Origin: UBA1361 sp035647455
Lineage (GTDB): Bacteria; Bacillota_I; Bacilli_A; RFN20; CAG-826
Length of the DNA stretch: 64,000 nucleotides
NCBI GenBank assembly: GCA_035647455.1
Contig: DASRNI010000002.1
Coordinates: 75,383 to 139,382 of the forward strand
Direction: 5' to 3'
A program made the translations under genes and the position numbers. Below are positions 52,873-62,039 of this stretch, piece after piece. Each line of letters opens with the position of its first letter. Position 1 is the stretch's first letter. The notes under the pieces were generated by a model. That model was not told where the DNA came from, did not search any database, and worked only from the letters and a program-made list of their open reading frames with translations.

Positions 52873-52901
52873 TTGATAGGTAGGGGTAAAAATGATATAA
52901 T
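52873..52901 (+). promoter_or_regulatory. Promoter of the type III R-M operon
   Basis: TTGATA, 17-nt spacer, TATAAT preceded by TGA, 45 nt before mod. GGGTGG serves as ribosome site. Confidence 0.75.
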
Positions 52902-52945
52902 TATTAAAAGAAAATAGTAATGCATAGTTAAGAAAGGGTGGATTT

Positions 52946-54670
52946 ATGAGTCTACGTGAATTATTTAAAAGTAAAATTGACAAAATAGCAAAAGAATCGT
53001 TCAATAACGAACAAAAAATTTTAGCGAAAAAGATTATTGAATCAGTTGAAGATGGATTAGTTGAGAGCGCCTACCAATTAATTTCTCAAAGGGTGAAAAC
53101 GGGATTTGTTTTTGATTCAGCACCAGAAATTAATCATAATGCCATAAGTCTAGTTATGGAAAACGAAGAAATGTTTATAAATTCACCCAAGAAAGCTATA
53201 GATTATATTGAACACACACTAATAATTGGTGAAAATTATGATGCATTAAAAAACTTGTTAGTAACACACGTTGATACAACAACAAATATGGGGTTAATCG
53301 ACTTGATATACATAGATCCACCTTACGGCACTGAAAACGCCAAAAATGAGGGGAATGATTATAAAGAAGAAATAAAAAGTGAAAAGTTTATTTATAGAGA
53401 TAAGTATACTAGAGATGGTTGGCTTAATTTATTAAATGAAAGATTAAAATTATCAAAAAAACTTTTAAAAGATGATGGAATGATTTTTATATCTATTGAT
53501 AACAAAAACCAAGCCTATCTTAAAGTTTTGCTAGACGAGATATTTGGAGAAAACAATTTTTTAGGAAACATATCTGTTGTAAACAACTTAAAAGGAAGAT
53601 CAGATGATGAATTTTTTGCAACCTCTAGTGAGTATTTGTTAGTTTATGCTAAAAACAAAGCGCAAGTTAAAATCAAAGGCACATCTTTGACGGATGAAGA
53701 AATAGAAGCTGAATATGACAAAGAGGACGATCACGGACTATATAAATGGGTTGGGTTGAGAAAAACAGGAAAAGGGTGGCAAAGAGAAGCACGGCCATTT
53801 ATGTACTATCCACTTCTAAAAAAAGATGGTGAATTTTATGCAATTACTGATGACGAATATAATAACATTTATTTAAAAGAAACCCAAGTATTCAATGATA
53901 AATTTGTTGAGATGTTGGAACGAAAATATACCAAACTCGGTTTTGAGTTTTTCCTACCGATAGATTTGGACAACAATAAAGGCAGGTGGAGGTGGGGGTT
54001 TGACACCTACAAACGAGAAATGAAGAAGAATGTTGAATGCAACACTGCTAACACTCCTTCATCAAAAATGAGAAGCAGTTTGGAAAATGGTGTGGAAAGA
54101 CTTAAATCACATAAGACCACATGGTACAAGTCAGAGTATGATACAGGAAGTGCCGGTCTTCAACTAGACAAAATTTTAGATACAAAAGGAATTTTCGATA
54201 ACCCTAAATCCGTTGTTTTTATGAAAGATATTCTAGAATTGATTGATAAAAAAGAAGCAATTATTCTGGATTTTTTTGCTGGTTCAGGTACCACCGGGCA
54301 AGCAGTAATGGAATTGAATTTAGAAGATGGTGGAAAGAGAAAGTTTATTTTGATCACGAATAATGAAAATAATATTGGGAAAGAAATAACTAGGGAAAGA
54401 ATCTATAGAAACATTAATGGTCAAGGAAGCAAACAACAAAAAATAAAGTGGAAATACAGTAATGAGATGAAATCCTTTATCAACAACGTGGTGAGGGTTT
54501 TTGAAATAGAACAATATGATTTGACGATTGATGACACGGAAAAAGCATATGAGTTGCTCAAAAAAGCAGAAGAACAATTTAAACTCCTAAATGAAAATTA
54601 CTCGCCAAAGTCTAAATTAGACATTTATAATGAATTATCTAGTTTAAATCCGATAGTGAAGGTAAAGTAA
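52946..54670 (+). CDS. Type III restriction-modification methyltransferase (Mod)
   Basis: Mod recognises the target and methylates adenine N6. The 574 residues have motif IV as LIYIDPPYGT (~127), a long central target-recognition region, and the AdoMet motif as IILDFFAGSGTTGQAV (~440). This order (IV before I) is the beta class used by type III systems. At 574 residues it is on the short side. The base composition is poorer in G+C and uses AGA arginine codons more than the backbone, consistent with transfer. The stop shares one base with res. Confidence 0.92.
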   Translation: MSLRELFKSKIDKIAKESFNNEQKILAKKIIESVEDGLVESAYQLISQRVKTGFVFDSAPEINHNAISLVMENEEMFINSPKKAIDYIEHTLIIGENYDALKNLLVTHVDTTTNMGLIDLIYIDPPYGTENAKNEGNDYKEEIKSEKFIYRDKYTRDGWLNLLNERLKLSKKLLKDDGMIFISIDNKNQAYLKVLLDEIFGENNFLGNISVVNNLKGRSDDEFFATSSEYLLVYAKNKAQVKIKGTSLTDEEIEAEYDKEDDHGLYKWVGLRKTGKGWQREARPFMYYPLLKKDGEFYAITDDEYNNIYLKETQVFNDKFVEMLERKYTKLGFEFFLPIDLDNNKGRWRWGFDTYKREMKKNVECNTANTPSSKMRSSLENGVERLKSHKTTWYKSEYDTGSAGLQLDKILDTKGIFDNPKSVVFMKDILELIDKKEAIILDFFAGSGTTGQAVMELNLEDGGKRKFILITNNENNIGKEITRERIYRNINGQGSKQQKIKWKYSNEMKSFINNVVRVFEIEQYDLTIDDTEKAYELLKKAEEQFKLLNENYSPKSKLDIYNELSSLNPIVKVK

Positions 54671-56943
54671 TGAAATTAAATAAAATACAACAAATAAAAG
54701 TTGATGAAATAGTTTCATATTATAATAGTGCGTTAAGCGAAAAAGTTGAATTCAAAGCACCGACAGGAAGTGGCAAAACTTTAATGGCGACGAACGTTAT
54801 AGCGGAACTGATTCATCGAAACTCAAATGATAAATTTTTATTTATTATTGCGACATTATCATCAGCAGATTTACCCAAGGCGTTTGAACAAAAAATACAA
54901 CAGTACAGAACGGGATTGATTTATACGAGATTTGATGTTGAGCATATTGAATCCCCCTCGACAGCTGCGGGAGATAAAACAGAAGCAACAATAAGAATAC
55001 TGCCTGACCAAAATAAAGTGTATATATTTGGTGTTTCTTCTTTTGGGTCAAAAAGAATATTTACTGAAAGAAACGTTATTTCTGATTTTTTAGAGATGGC
55101 TAGTGAGCAAGGTTACAAAATAGTCTACATTCGAGATGAGGCACATAGAGGAACATCGGGGCGAGGTGGTCCAACAATCGCTGATCGAGAAAAATTTGAA
55201 CAATTGATGGAAAACTATGCACATTTTACGCTGCATATGACAGCAACGCCTGATTTTAGAGCAAATACTAAAAAAGTTATTTTGTATGAAAAAGAATTAA
55301 ATGACATTAATCTAAATGGTGATAAATGGCTTATTAAGTCCACACCCAAATCGCTGTTGAATAAAGATATTGTTGACACGGAACTTTTAGAAGAGGGGTT
55401 GAAAGAATTTAAATTAATTCAAGAAGAATACAAAAAACTTCAAAATGACAAGGTTTTTATTAGACCCGCTTTATTAATACAAGTTGATAATGAAACGGAA
55501 CAAAATAGTAGAACATTTTTTGAAGATATTGAACATATAAAGAAGACTTTGGAAAAGTACGGTTTGTCTTGGGTGAAATACTTTGGAAACCAAGACAAAG
55601 AGTCTAATCATACGGCATATCAAAATTTTAATTTATTGGAAATAACAAATAATGATAGCGATATTGATGTTATTATCTTTAAAATCGGGCCTGCGACAGG
55701 TTGGGACATTCCAAGAGCCTGTATGCTTTTACAACTTAGAAATGTTTCCTCGACCACACTAAACGTACAAACTATTGGTCGAATAAAAAGAAATCCATTT
55801 CCAGAATTGGCAAAACATAGCATAACCGATAAATACTACATCTACTCAAACGCCCCTGTAGAAAGAGATTTGCATGTTTATAAATATCAAGTTAGGGAAA
55901 AATTTTCTGGCGATGAGTTTGCAATCATTAAAATTTCGAATATTAAAACGCTAAGTGAAATTTATTTAAAAAACGAAATATCAAAAGAATTGTTGAAGTA
56001 CTTAATTGAAAATAAAGTCAAAATTTTAATTGAGATTAAAAACCACTTTTTTGAGATAAATGGTAAAAAAGTTTATAGAGAAATTCGTGAAACTGTTAAC
56101 GGAAAGCGGATTTTTTCAGATGTGTCAAATGTTTTTGTGTTTTTGCGAGAATTACATCTAATTAAAGAACGAAATAGAATGATTTATGAGAAAAACGAAG
56201 CAGTATTTCGAAAGTTTTACAGTATAATAGAAACCGAAAAACTCTATAGTGAAAGTAGCCTGGAAACTATTAAATACGATCACTTCGTGTTTATTGTATT
56301 AAAATACCATAGAGATAAAATTGTTAATTTATATACGAAGAAATCTGGATTTAGCCCAAGGTATTCAGTAGAGTTAGAACCGTATGATCCTAGAAACTAT
56401 GTTCAAATAACTTCTGGTGATTATAACAAATTGACAATCGACCCTGATTTATATCTTTTCGACGTTAAGAGAAACGAAGTAGAGCATAACTTTCAAATTT
56501 TAGATTCGACGCCCGAAAGCATAAGTTTTGAAACAATAAAAATGGCCACTTTCAAACTTAGTGAAAAAGTGTCCATATGGGCTAAAAGCATGACAACGAG
56601 TAACGTCAGTGCTGATTATTTAGATGAGAACAATAATGTTAAAAAAAGTTTTTTTGACTTTGTGATAAAGTTTAAAAACGGTGCCTACCTTTATGTTGAA
56701 TCAAAATCCAAAAATGATATTAACCCTGAAAAAACAAAAATTTTACTAAAGTCGTATGCTGATTATTTCAAAGAAAAAGAATATACATTATTTGATTATC
56801 CGCTATTCTTAAGTTTGTGGACTGTTGATGCTGATAACGGAACGATTGTGCATGAAACTTTTTATGATAAGGAAATTTATTCAGAAGATTTAAGTTCGCT
56901 AAGAGTAATTGATTTAATTGAAGCGATAGCTAATATTGAATAA
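54670..56943 (+). CDS. Type III restriction enzyme Res subunit
   Basis: Res is the ATP-dependent translocase and nuclease that works with Mod. The 757 residues show helicase motif I KAPTGSGKTLMA (~37), motif II IRDEAHRG (~157), HMTATP, a later QTIGRIKRNPF (motif VI, ~370), and near the C-terminus FFDFVIKFKNGAYLYVESKSK (~660-680), a PD-(D/E)xK-type nuclease site with D and ExK. It is shorter than typical Res (~900+). All catalytic motifs are present, so the system appears intact. Confidence 0.92.
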   Translation: MKLNKIQQIKVDEIVSYYNSALSEKVEFKAPTGSGKTLMATNVIAELIHRNSNDKFLFIIATLSSADLPKAFEQKIQQYRTGLIYTRFDVEHIESPSTAAGDKTEATIRILPDQNKVYIFGVSSFGSKRIFTERNVISDFLEMASEQGYKIVYIRDEAHRGTSGRGGPTIADREKFEQLMENYAHFTLHMTATPDFRANTKKVILYEKELNDINLNGDKWLIKSTPKSLLNKDIVDTELLEEGLKEFKLIQEEYKKLQNDKVFIRPALLIQVDNETEQNSRTFFEDIEHIKKTLEKYGLSWVKYFGNQDKESNHTAYQNFNLLEITNNDSDIDVIIFKIGPATGWDIPRACMLLQLRNVSSTTLNVQTIGRIKRNPFPELAKHSITDKYYIYSNAPVERDLHVYKYQVREKFSGDEFAIIKISNIKTLSEIYLKNEISKELLKYLIENKVKILIEIKNHFFEINGKKVYREIRETVNGKRIFSDVSNVFVFLRELHLIKERNRMIYEKNEAVFRKFYSIIETEKLYSESSLETIKYDHFVFIVLKYHRDKIVNLYTKKSGFSPRYSVELEPYDPRNYVQITSGDYNKLTIDPDLYLFDVKRNEVEHNFQILDSTPESISFETIKMATFKLSEKVSIWAKSMTTSNVSADYLDENNNVKKSFFDFVIKFKNGAYLYVESKSKNDINPEKTKILLKSYADYFKEKEYTLFDYPLFLSLWTVDADNGTIVHETFYDKEIYSEDLSSLRVIDLIEAIANIE

Positions 56944-56981
56944 AACATGCAACCATTTATTAAATTAAGGGGTCGAAATCT

Positions 56982-57563
56982 ATGTACAAAATTTGTAAAA
57001 AGATTTATAAGCAAAGAGATGACTTAGTACAAGGTAGTCAAAATGAAGGTTGGGTGTGGACTGATGAATTAAAAACAAAGTTTTTGGCCGTTGGTGAGAA
57101 ACTTTACACAGCTATTAGCGAACTTTTGCATGAAGTACAAGCAATGGCGGATACTTACACAAAGGAATTAGAAAATAAAACTGCAAAGTATTATGATTTT
57201 GAAATTGATGTTTTTGTTTTGCCATCAATTAATCCACCCAATTCGAAAAACAATAATAAACCACCTTATAAAATATGTCAGTACGACCCTTATTATCGTA
57301 TATGGAGAGCTGGTGGAGATTTGAAAGAAGACTTACTAATTGACCGCACAGACAGTTGGAACATTGAAGACTTAGATAACTTTAAAGAAGGCGAATATAT
57401 TCCGTACTATGTTCATAACCTTATTTGCCATCTTCACTGGCGTTATATTGATGTTATTAATATCGATCACTTATGGGTTCATATACATGTTTACTTTCAA
57501 AGAAAATGGCGAAGAGATAAACATATCCATCTAAAAAAGATTATTAAAATTAAAGAGAAGTAA
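56982..57563 (+). CDS. Unknown protein downstream of type III R-M
   Basis: This 193-residue protein starts 38 nt after res behind GGGG and has no recognised family. It is rich in Tyr, Trp and Lys, with an N-terminal helical part (ELKTKFLAVGEKLYTAISELLHEVQAMADTYTKELE) and a C-terminal region with several His/Trp residues (YYVHNLICHLHWRYIDVINIDHLWVHIHVYF). It may be a third member of the R-M transcript or an independent cargo gene. Confidence 0.65.
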   Translation: MYKICKKIYKQRDDLVQGSQNEGWVWTDELKTKFLAVGEKLYTAISELLHEVQAMADTYTKELENKTAKYYDFEIDVFVLPSINPPNSKNNNKPPYKICQYDPYYRIWRAGGDLKEDLLIDRTDSWNIEDLDNFKEGEYIPYYVHNLICHLHWRYIDVINIDHLWVHIHVYFQRKWRRDKHIHLKKIIKIKEK

Positions 57564-57639
57564 AGTGCGACTTAACCGATTTATTGAAGGCAAGAATGAG
57601 ACCGAAGCTTAGAGATTGAAGAAATTAAACAAGCGAAAC

Positions 57640-57741
57640 AATCAATTCAATAACACCAGTTTATGAAGTCATCACAAGGAAAATGAAGTACTAAACAAGG
57701 AAACTTGCGTGCCTTATAAGGAAAACGGGGTAACTTGTAAA
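57640..57741. repeat. Direct repeat, left copy flanking the metallophosphoesterase gene
   Basis: About 102 bp, roughly 83% identical to 60058-60159 by hand alignment; the shared core includes TTTATGAAGTCATCACAAGG. Inside are three iterons A(C/T)AAGGAAA starting at 57674, 57695 and 57716, exactly 21 nt apart. Confidence 0.85.
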
Positions 57742-57769
57742 ATAAAGAAAGAAAGTCATAATAACTTTG

Positions 57770-60052
57770 ATGGAACCAAAAGAAAAAACCGTAAATAAAA
57801 AATTAGTTATTGCTTTTTTGAAAAAACACCTCGATTTTATAATAGGAAACATCGAAGGTACTACGAATAACACATATTTATCGTTGAGACAAACAGCGTA
57901 TAGACGAATACTCATAGATTCTTTACAATTAGTAACTAATTTTGACGAATATAAATTTTCATTAAACCCGTCACTAGCAGAACTTGAAGCATTGCTTAAG
58001 AATTTAAAATGGCTAAGAAACAATTTAAGGAATATCGAAAGTAAAGCTGCCCTTTATTATGACTTAGATGATTTAAAAGTAAATTTAAGTAATGAAGAAC
58101 TTTCATATATAAAATATATTCTCAAATTAGTCGAACAAAAGGAAACTGATAGCGGCATTAATATTGATAAAGGTACGATACACTATGAAATTGTTTATTA
58201 TGATGAATTAGAGAATAACCACCCCGTCAAACGCTATGTTAATGCTGACAAAAGACTTGTCGAATTAAACAAACTTCGGATTAGAAATGTAATTATTTTT
58301 GATAATAAATCACATCAAGTTATTTATGACTTAGTTGAAAAAGAAACGAAGACTGTGCCTAAAATACCAGTATCAAACTTTGAACGGGACACAAATAGGC
58401 CATTTTTAGAAGCGGTGTGCCGTGATTTTTTATTTGATTTTGATCGTAGAAAAGATTATTATGCAAAGCTCTTGAAAAAGCACGGAGAACTTTATGGCGA
58501 GCAACTTGATATTTTAACGGGCAATAAAGATGGGGATATCCAAGAAATTTTAACGCTAATTTCCTTACTCGGTAGATTGCATCAAGTAAACAAAATGGGT
58601 CCACTTTCAACATATCGAGAGGAAAAACTTTATCCGTCTTATATTTCAAAAAACATAACTGCATTAACGTACGTAAGAGAAACGATTAAAACGTTTGTAG
58701 AGTATCGTGAAGTGTTTTTGCTTAACTCAAAAAGCATTCTCCAAATTCCGAATATAAACCGCGGAGTTGTCGTTTATGATGATGAACATAGTGATATGAA
58801 GGACAACAGCTTACTAGCGCAAATAATGGATCCAAATATAATTTTAAGTGCGGAACGATTGCCGTCAACGTATGGGGCTGACGGAATCTTTAGACCAAAC
58901 TATTTACTTTCTTTCTTTACTAAATTTATATCAAGTTTAAAGTTTGAGAAGGTAACACCATTATTTAATAGTAATGAAGACTTAAGTGACTTGATTGCCT
59001 ACTCTAAACGATACCGTGGAAATCCCAAAAAACAAGATTTTATGATCGCCGCTAAAACAAGAAGTGTATTAATGAATCAAAGTCCGAGTGCTTTAAAACA
59101 CGGAGTTCACGAAGTGTTCATGTATTCGAAAAACAATACGTATAGTCGAAAAGTTGCTGCCTATCTAATTGACCAAAATGAAAACATCCTTAAAGAGTTA
59201 CTGCGTGCTTTCTTTATTTTTGATAATCACGTGGAAAAGGAAAAAGCAAAGTTTAAAGAAGAAAACAAAAAAACAACTGAGAGCGAATATAATAACGCAT
59301 ACTTATCGATAAGCTCGGATATGCATTTTAATGAACTGAATAATTACGAAAAAACAAATTATTCAACGAAATTTAATATAATAGCAGGCGACTTCGCTGA
59401 CAATTTATATCACCGGGGCAATAGTGCGCTAGAAGGAGTGTTTACACTGCCCGGCATTGGCGTGCTTGGTAATCATGACGTTTATTTAGATAGTACACCA
59501 ACGAGGAATTTATCACGAGAAATTAAAAACAACTTTAAGAAATCAATCAGTGTACTTAAAAAGCATTTCCCGAAGATTAAGATCTTGAATGACGAGGTTA
59601 TGTATAAAGATGGTTACGCCATCATCGGTATGAATTTAGTTTATGATATGAAGAACAATGAACGAACCTTTTTTGCAAACAGAGAATGGGGCAAGAAGTT
59701 TGATGACGATGATTATTTAAAAAGAGCAAAAGCATTACTAGACCAAGTTCCAGCAGAGGTCCCAATTATTTTTATATCGCATTCACCATTTAAAGAATAC
59801 GCAGTCTGTAGTAACACCGACCTAGGAGTGCCCACAAAGAGAATATTTAAGAAATATCCTAATGTGAAAATTTATATTCACGGACATGGACACTCGATGC
59901 CAAAAACAAAAATGATTGACGGTGTGTTATGTATTACTAATCCCCTTGTAATGAATAAGATGATTTCGGAAGTTTCATTTACAAAAGAAGAACTGTTTGA
60001 AAGGCTCGGCATTGACACTACAGCAATTAAGTTAGTAGGTAAAAAAACATAG
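57770..60052 (+). CDS. Metallophosphoesterase protein with a long unknown N-terminal part
   Basis: The start is ATG 57770 (MEPKEKTVNKK) with only a weak A/G-rich ribosome site, 760 residues. Residues ~510-735 form a calcineurin-like phosphoesterase: SSDMHFNE (DxH, ~516), IIAGDFADN, GVLGNHDVYLD (~567), IFISHSPF, and IHGHGHSMP (~704); all metal-binding motifs are present. The first ~500 residues are helical and charged and match nothing known by eye. The substrate may be a nucleotide, nucleic acid or protein phosphate. The gene is bracketed by ~100-bp direct repeats, which suggests movement as a unit. A defence role is possible but inferred from location. Confidence 0.82.
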   Translation: MEPKEKTVNKKLVIAFLKKHLDFIIGNIEGTTNNTYLSLRQTAYRRILIDSLQLVTNFDEYKFSLNPSLAELEALLKNLKWLRNNLRNIESKAALYYDLDDLKVNLSNEELSYIKYILKLVEQKETDSGINIDKGTIHYEIVYYDELENNHPVKRYVNADKRLVELNKLRIRNVIIFDNKSHQVIYDLVEKETKTVPKIPVSNFERDTNRPFLEAVCRDFLFDFDRRKDYYAKLLKKHGELYGEQLDILTGNKDGDIQEILTLISLLGRLHQVNKMGPLSTYREEKLYPSYISKNITALTYVRETIKTFVEYREVFLLNSKSILQIPNINRGVVVYDDEHSDMKDNSLLAQIMDPNIILSAERLPSTYGADGIFRPNYLLSFFTKFISSLKFEKVTPLFNSNEDLSDLIAYSKRYRGNPKKQDFMIAAKTRSVLMNQSPSALKHGVHEVFMYSKNNTYSRKVAAYLIDQNENILKELLRAFFIFDNHVEKEKAKFKEENKKTTESEYNNAYLSISSDMHFNELNNYEKTNYSTKFNIIAGDFADNLYHRGNSALEGVFTLPGIGVLGNHDVYLDSTPTRNLSREIKNNFKKSISVLKKHFPKIKILNDEVMYKDGYAIIGMNLVYDMKNNERTFFANREWGKKFDDDDYLKRAKALLDQVPAEVPIIFISHSPFKEYAVCSNTDLGVPTKRIFKKYPNVKIYIHGHGHSMPKTKMIDGVLCITNPLVMNKMISEVSFTKEELFERLGIDTTAIKLVGKKT

Positions 60053-60057
60053 TTAGT

Positions 60058-60159
60058 AATCGATTCAATAACCACAGTTTATGAAGTCATCACAAGGAAA
60101 ATGGAGTACTTAACAAGGAAACTCATATACCTTATAAAGAAAACGAAGGCAATTACAAA
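60058..60159. repeat. Direct repeat, right copy flanking the metallophosphoesterase gene
   Basis: Begins 6 bp after the gene stop. Iterons at 60092, 60113 and 60134 (ACAAGGAAA, ACAAGGAAA, ATAAAGAAA) have the same exact 21-nt period as the left copy. Confidence 0.85.
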
Positions 60160-60164
60160 ACGCG

Positions 60165-60193
60165 TTCATTTTATAGGTCAAAAATGATAAAAT
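60165..60193 (+). promoter_or_regulatory. Promoter of the Ig-like lipoprotein gene
   Basis: TTCATT, 17-nt spacer, TAAAAT preceded by TGA. Confidence 0.5.
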
Positions 60194-60267
60194 ATAAAAA
60201 ACAAAGCAGCGTTAACAATTGTTGCTTTAACTTTATTTGATAAATAAAAGTGAAGGGTAATTAAGTA

Positions 60268-61245
60268 ATGAAAAGAAAAATTTGGACAATCGCATTAACG
60301 TTATTCTTAGGATTTGGTTTACTATCATCCTGTGCCAAAAATATCATAAAAATTAATGGCGAAGTACATAATACTATTGAAGTAGGTGAAACATTCGTTG
60401 ACGAAGGTGTAACGTACCCCGAAAAATACTCGATGGTGAAAAGTGGTGCAGTAAACTCTTTTAAATTAGGAACATACGAGCTAAAATATTCAATTTTTAC
60501 AAATGAAGGCGAGTTAGTTAAAGAACTCTATCGATTCGTAAATGTTGTTGACACGCAAAAGCCCGTTTATACCGAGGCAGAACCACAAACTTTTTATGCG
60601 GGTGTTCCGTATACAATATATGATTTTTTAGATGATTATAGTGATAACTACGATAAGAAGAGCAATTTAATAGTTGAACCAAGTGAAGGGTTCCGTTTTA
60701 ATGAAGCTGGGAGTAAAGAAGTTGAAATAACAATAAGTGATACATCTGGTAATGAAGCCGTGTTTAATAAAAAGATAGATGTAGTATTAGATTTTGAAAT
60801 ATTGATTGATGAACTTTATAAGGAACAAACATACAAGGTCAGTAAAGGCGAAACAGGAATCGGGTCATATCGTGTAAATGTTCGAATTGATAGCAATACG
60901 AGTTTTTCTTACTATGATTCAGGCACCGTGCACTTTCTGAAAAGTTTTAGTTCTAACTTAGGTACAAGAGCATCTATTCAAATATCGGGATACTATGGTA
61001 ATTTAGACGAAGCCACAATTAATTACCACATAAGTGGTACAGGTAACACATACTCGGTCGGATTTATTACTTTTAATGCGACAAACGATTATGAAACTTT
61101 AACTTTCAGCAGTTTTCGTAGTACAATCAACGACTTGAATTTAAACGAGCAAGACATGTTAGATGAGATGAACCCGCGTGCTTTGGGAGTGCTTAATGAA
61201 TTTAAGTTTTACATGGGTGATACGTTAGGCTTACTATTTAAATAA
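60268..61245 (+). CDS. Lipoprotein with bacterial Ig-like (DUF5011-type) repeats
   Basis: The 325-residue protein has a lipoprotein signal MKRKIWTIALTLFLGFGLLSSC (Cys22), then two short Ig-like units: INGEVHNTIEVGETFVDEGVTYPEKY...LGTYELKYSIF, and YTEAEPQTFYAGVPYTIYDFLDDYSDNYDKKSN...AGSKEVEITISDTSGNEA. The C-terminal domain (~175-325) is beta-rich and unrecognised. It is exported and anchored in the membrane, probably a surface binding protein. A weak GAAGGG precedes the start. Confidence 0.78.
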   Translation: MKRKIWTIALTLFLGFGLLSSCAKNIIKINGEVHNTIEVGETFVDEGVTYPEKYSMVKSGAVNSFKLGTYELKYSIFTNEGELVKELYRFVNVVDTQKPVYTEAEPQTFYAGVPYTIYDFLDDYSDNYDKKSNLIVEPSEGFRFNEAGSKEVEITISDTSGNEAVFNKKIDVVLDFEILIDELYKEQTYKVSKGETGIGSYRVNVRIDSNTSFSYYDSGTVHFLKSFSSNLGTRASIQISGYYGNLDEATINYHISGTGNTYSVGFITFNATNDYETLTFSSFRSTINDLNLNEQDMLDEMNPRALGVLNEFKFYMGDTLGLLFK

Positions 61246-61341
61246 AAAAACGTTGGAATGCTATCTGGTTGTTGCTAAGCGCCAATTGAAAACTAGGCCA
61301 CTCCCCCGGTTGTAAAACTACTGCCCACAATCACCACCGAA

Positions 61342-61376
61342 CGCCCCACCTCTAAAATACGTGGGGCGGTTTTTTT
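61342..61376 (+). terminator. Strong intrinsic terminator
   Basis: CGCCCCAC and GTGGGGCG form an 8-bp GC-rich stem with an 11-nt loop, then TTTTTTT. It probably ends the lipoprotein transcript about 100 nt after the gene. Confidence 0.85.
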
Positions 61377-61588
61377 GAAAAACTGAATTTAAAAAGTTGT
61401 CAAAACATTTAAAAGACTGATGGAAAAGTTGGTTATTTTGTAATGCTTTTCGTTGAGTAGTTGCACCCCCTATACCGCAACTATGAAATACTAATAAATA
61501 AGCGCACTTAGGAATAGAACCATTGTCGCTTGATGTCATAAATTCATTGATACATAAATGCATCACTATCAAAAAAAACGATAAACTT
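61377..61588. other. Intergenic stretch before the left ATPase repeat
   Basis: I see no gene with family resemblance. Open frames exist on both strands but look like by-products of the T/C-rich composition. Confidence 0.4.
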
Positions 61589-61780
61589 GAAGTTCCCTCA
61601 TTTTCCTTTATTTTCCTTCGTTTACCCAAACAGGGCAAAAAGCCAGCAGTATTGCAAAGAACCTTGTTTTCCTTATTCTTCCTTTGTTTTCCGTCATTTA
61701 CCCAAAGTGGTAAAGAAATCAGCAGTTGTAGTTTATTTACTATAAAAACCACTACCTTTGTAGTAAACAAAGACACCATG
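61589..61780. repeat. Direct repeat, left copy flanking the ATPase gene
   Basis: About 192 bp, clearly more than 80% identical to 63338-63528. It is pyrimidine-rich and contains an internal near-duplication (TTTACCCAAA followed by a G-rich step, an A run and CAGCAGT, twice about 77 bp apart). It ends at GTAGTAAACAAAGACACCATG in both copies. Confidence 0.88.
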
Positions 61781-61888
61781 AAAATGAAACTTCCCCCAAA
61801 ATTTTGCCAAAAGGGTAAAAAAGGGGATTTTTTATTAAGTACACCAAAAGTGGACCAAAAATCATTTTCTAAAAAACACGCAAATAGT

Positions 61889-61924
61889 TTTAATTCGCCA
61901 TTTAATTCGCCATTTAATTCGTCA
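61889..61924. repeat. Three 12-bp tandem repeats
   Basis: TTTAATTCGCCA at 61889 and 61901, and TTTAATTCGTCA at 61913. Confidence 0.85.
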
Positions 61925-61993
61925 TCTATAAGTCTTGTGAAGCGTTTTACTGTTACTGCAGCGTGTTTTACGAGTAATAAAACACATTTTGAG

Positions 61994-62027
61994 TGAAAGA
62001 AAATGCCGCAAACGGCAAAAACTTTCA
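61994..62027 (+). promoter_or_regulatory. Nested hairpin just upstream of the ATPase ribosome site
   Basis: TGAAAG, AAAA, TGCCG, CAAA, CGGCA, AAAA, CTTTCA in order: a 6-bp outer stem, a symmetric 4x4 A internal loop, a 5-bp inner stem and a CAAA tetraloop. The GGAGG ribosome site starts about 3 nt after it. Confidence 0.6.
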
Positions 62028-62039
62028 GTGGAGGTGGAA

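Larger units (their letters stand above)
52388..52945. other. Repeat-rich control region between recombinases and type III R-M
   Basis: No gene is seen in 558 bp. It holds the divergent starts of the recombinase and mod transcripts, three 12-bp GTCCAC units, an inverted GCGTGGA/TCCACGC, and three 21-bp AT-rich units, each listed separately. It is a candidate att or regulatory region. Confidence 0.5.

Noticed and set aside
57674..57724. CRISPR array from the 21-nt spaced repeats
   Set aside because: Only three 9-nt boxes, no spacer/repeat sizes of a CRISPR, no cas genes, and the whole block is itself duplicated.
61318..61779. Minus-strand open frame whose start (MVSLFTTKVVV) resembles that of a frame at 63330-63527
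   Set aside because: The similarity is explained by the direct repeat that both lie in; there is no ribosome site, composition is repeat-like, and no family is recognised.
61523..61996. Plus-strand open frame over the left ATPase repeat
   Set aside because: It spans the T/C-rich repeat and the 12-bp tandem repeat (NSPF repeats) and has no start signals; likely chance.
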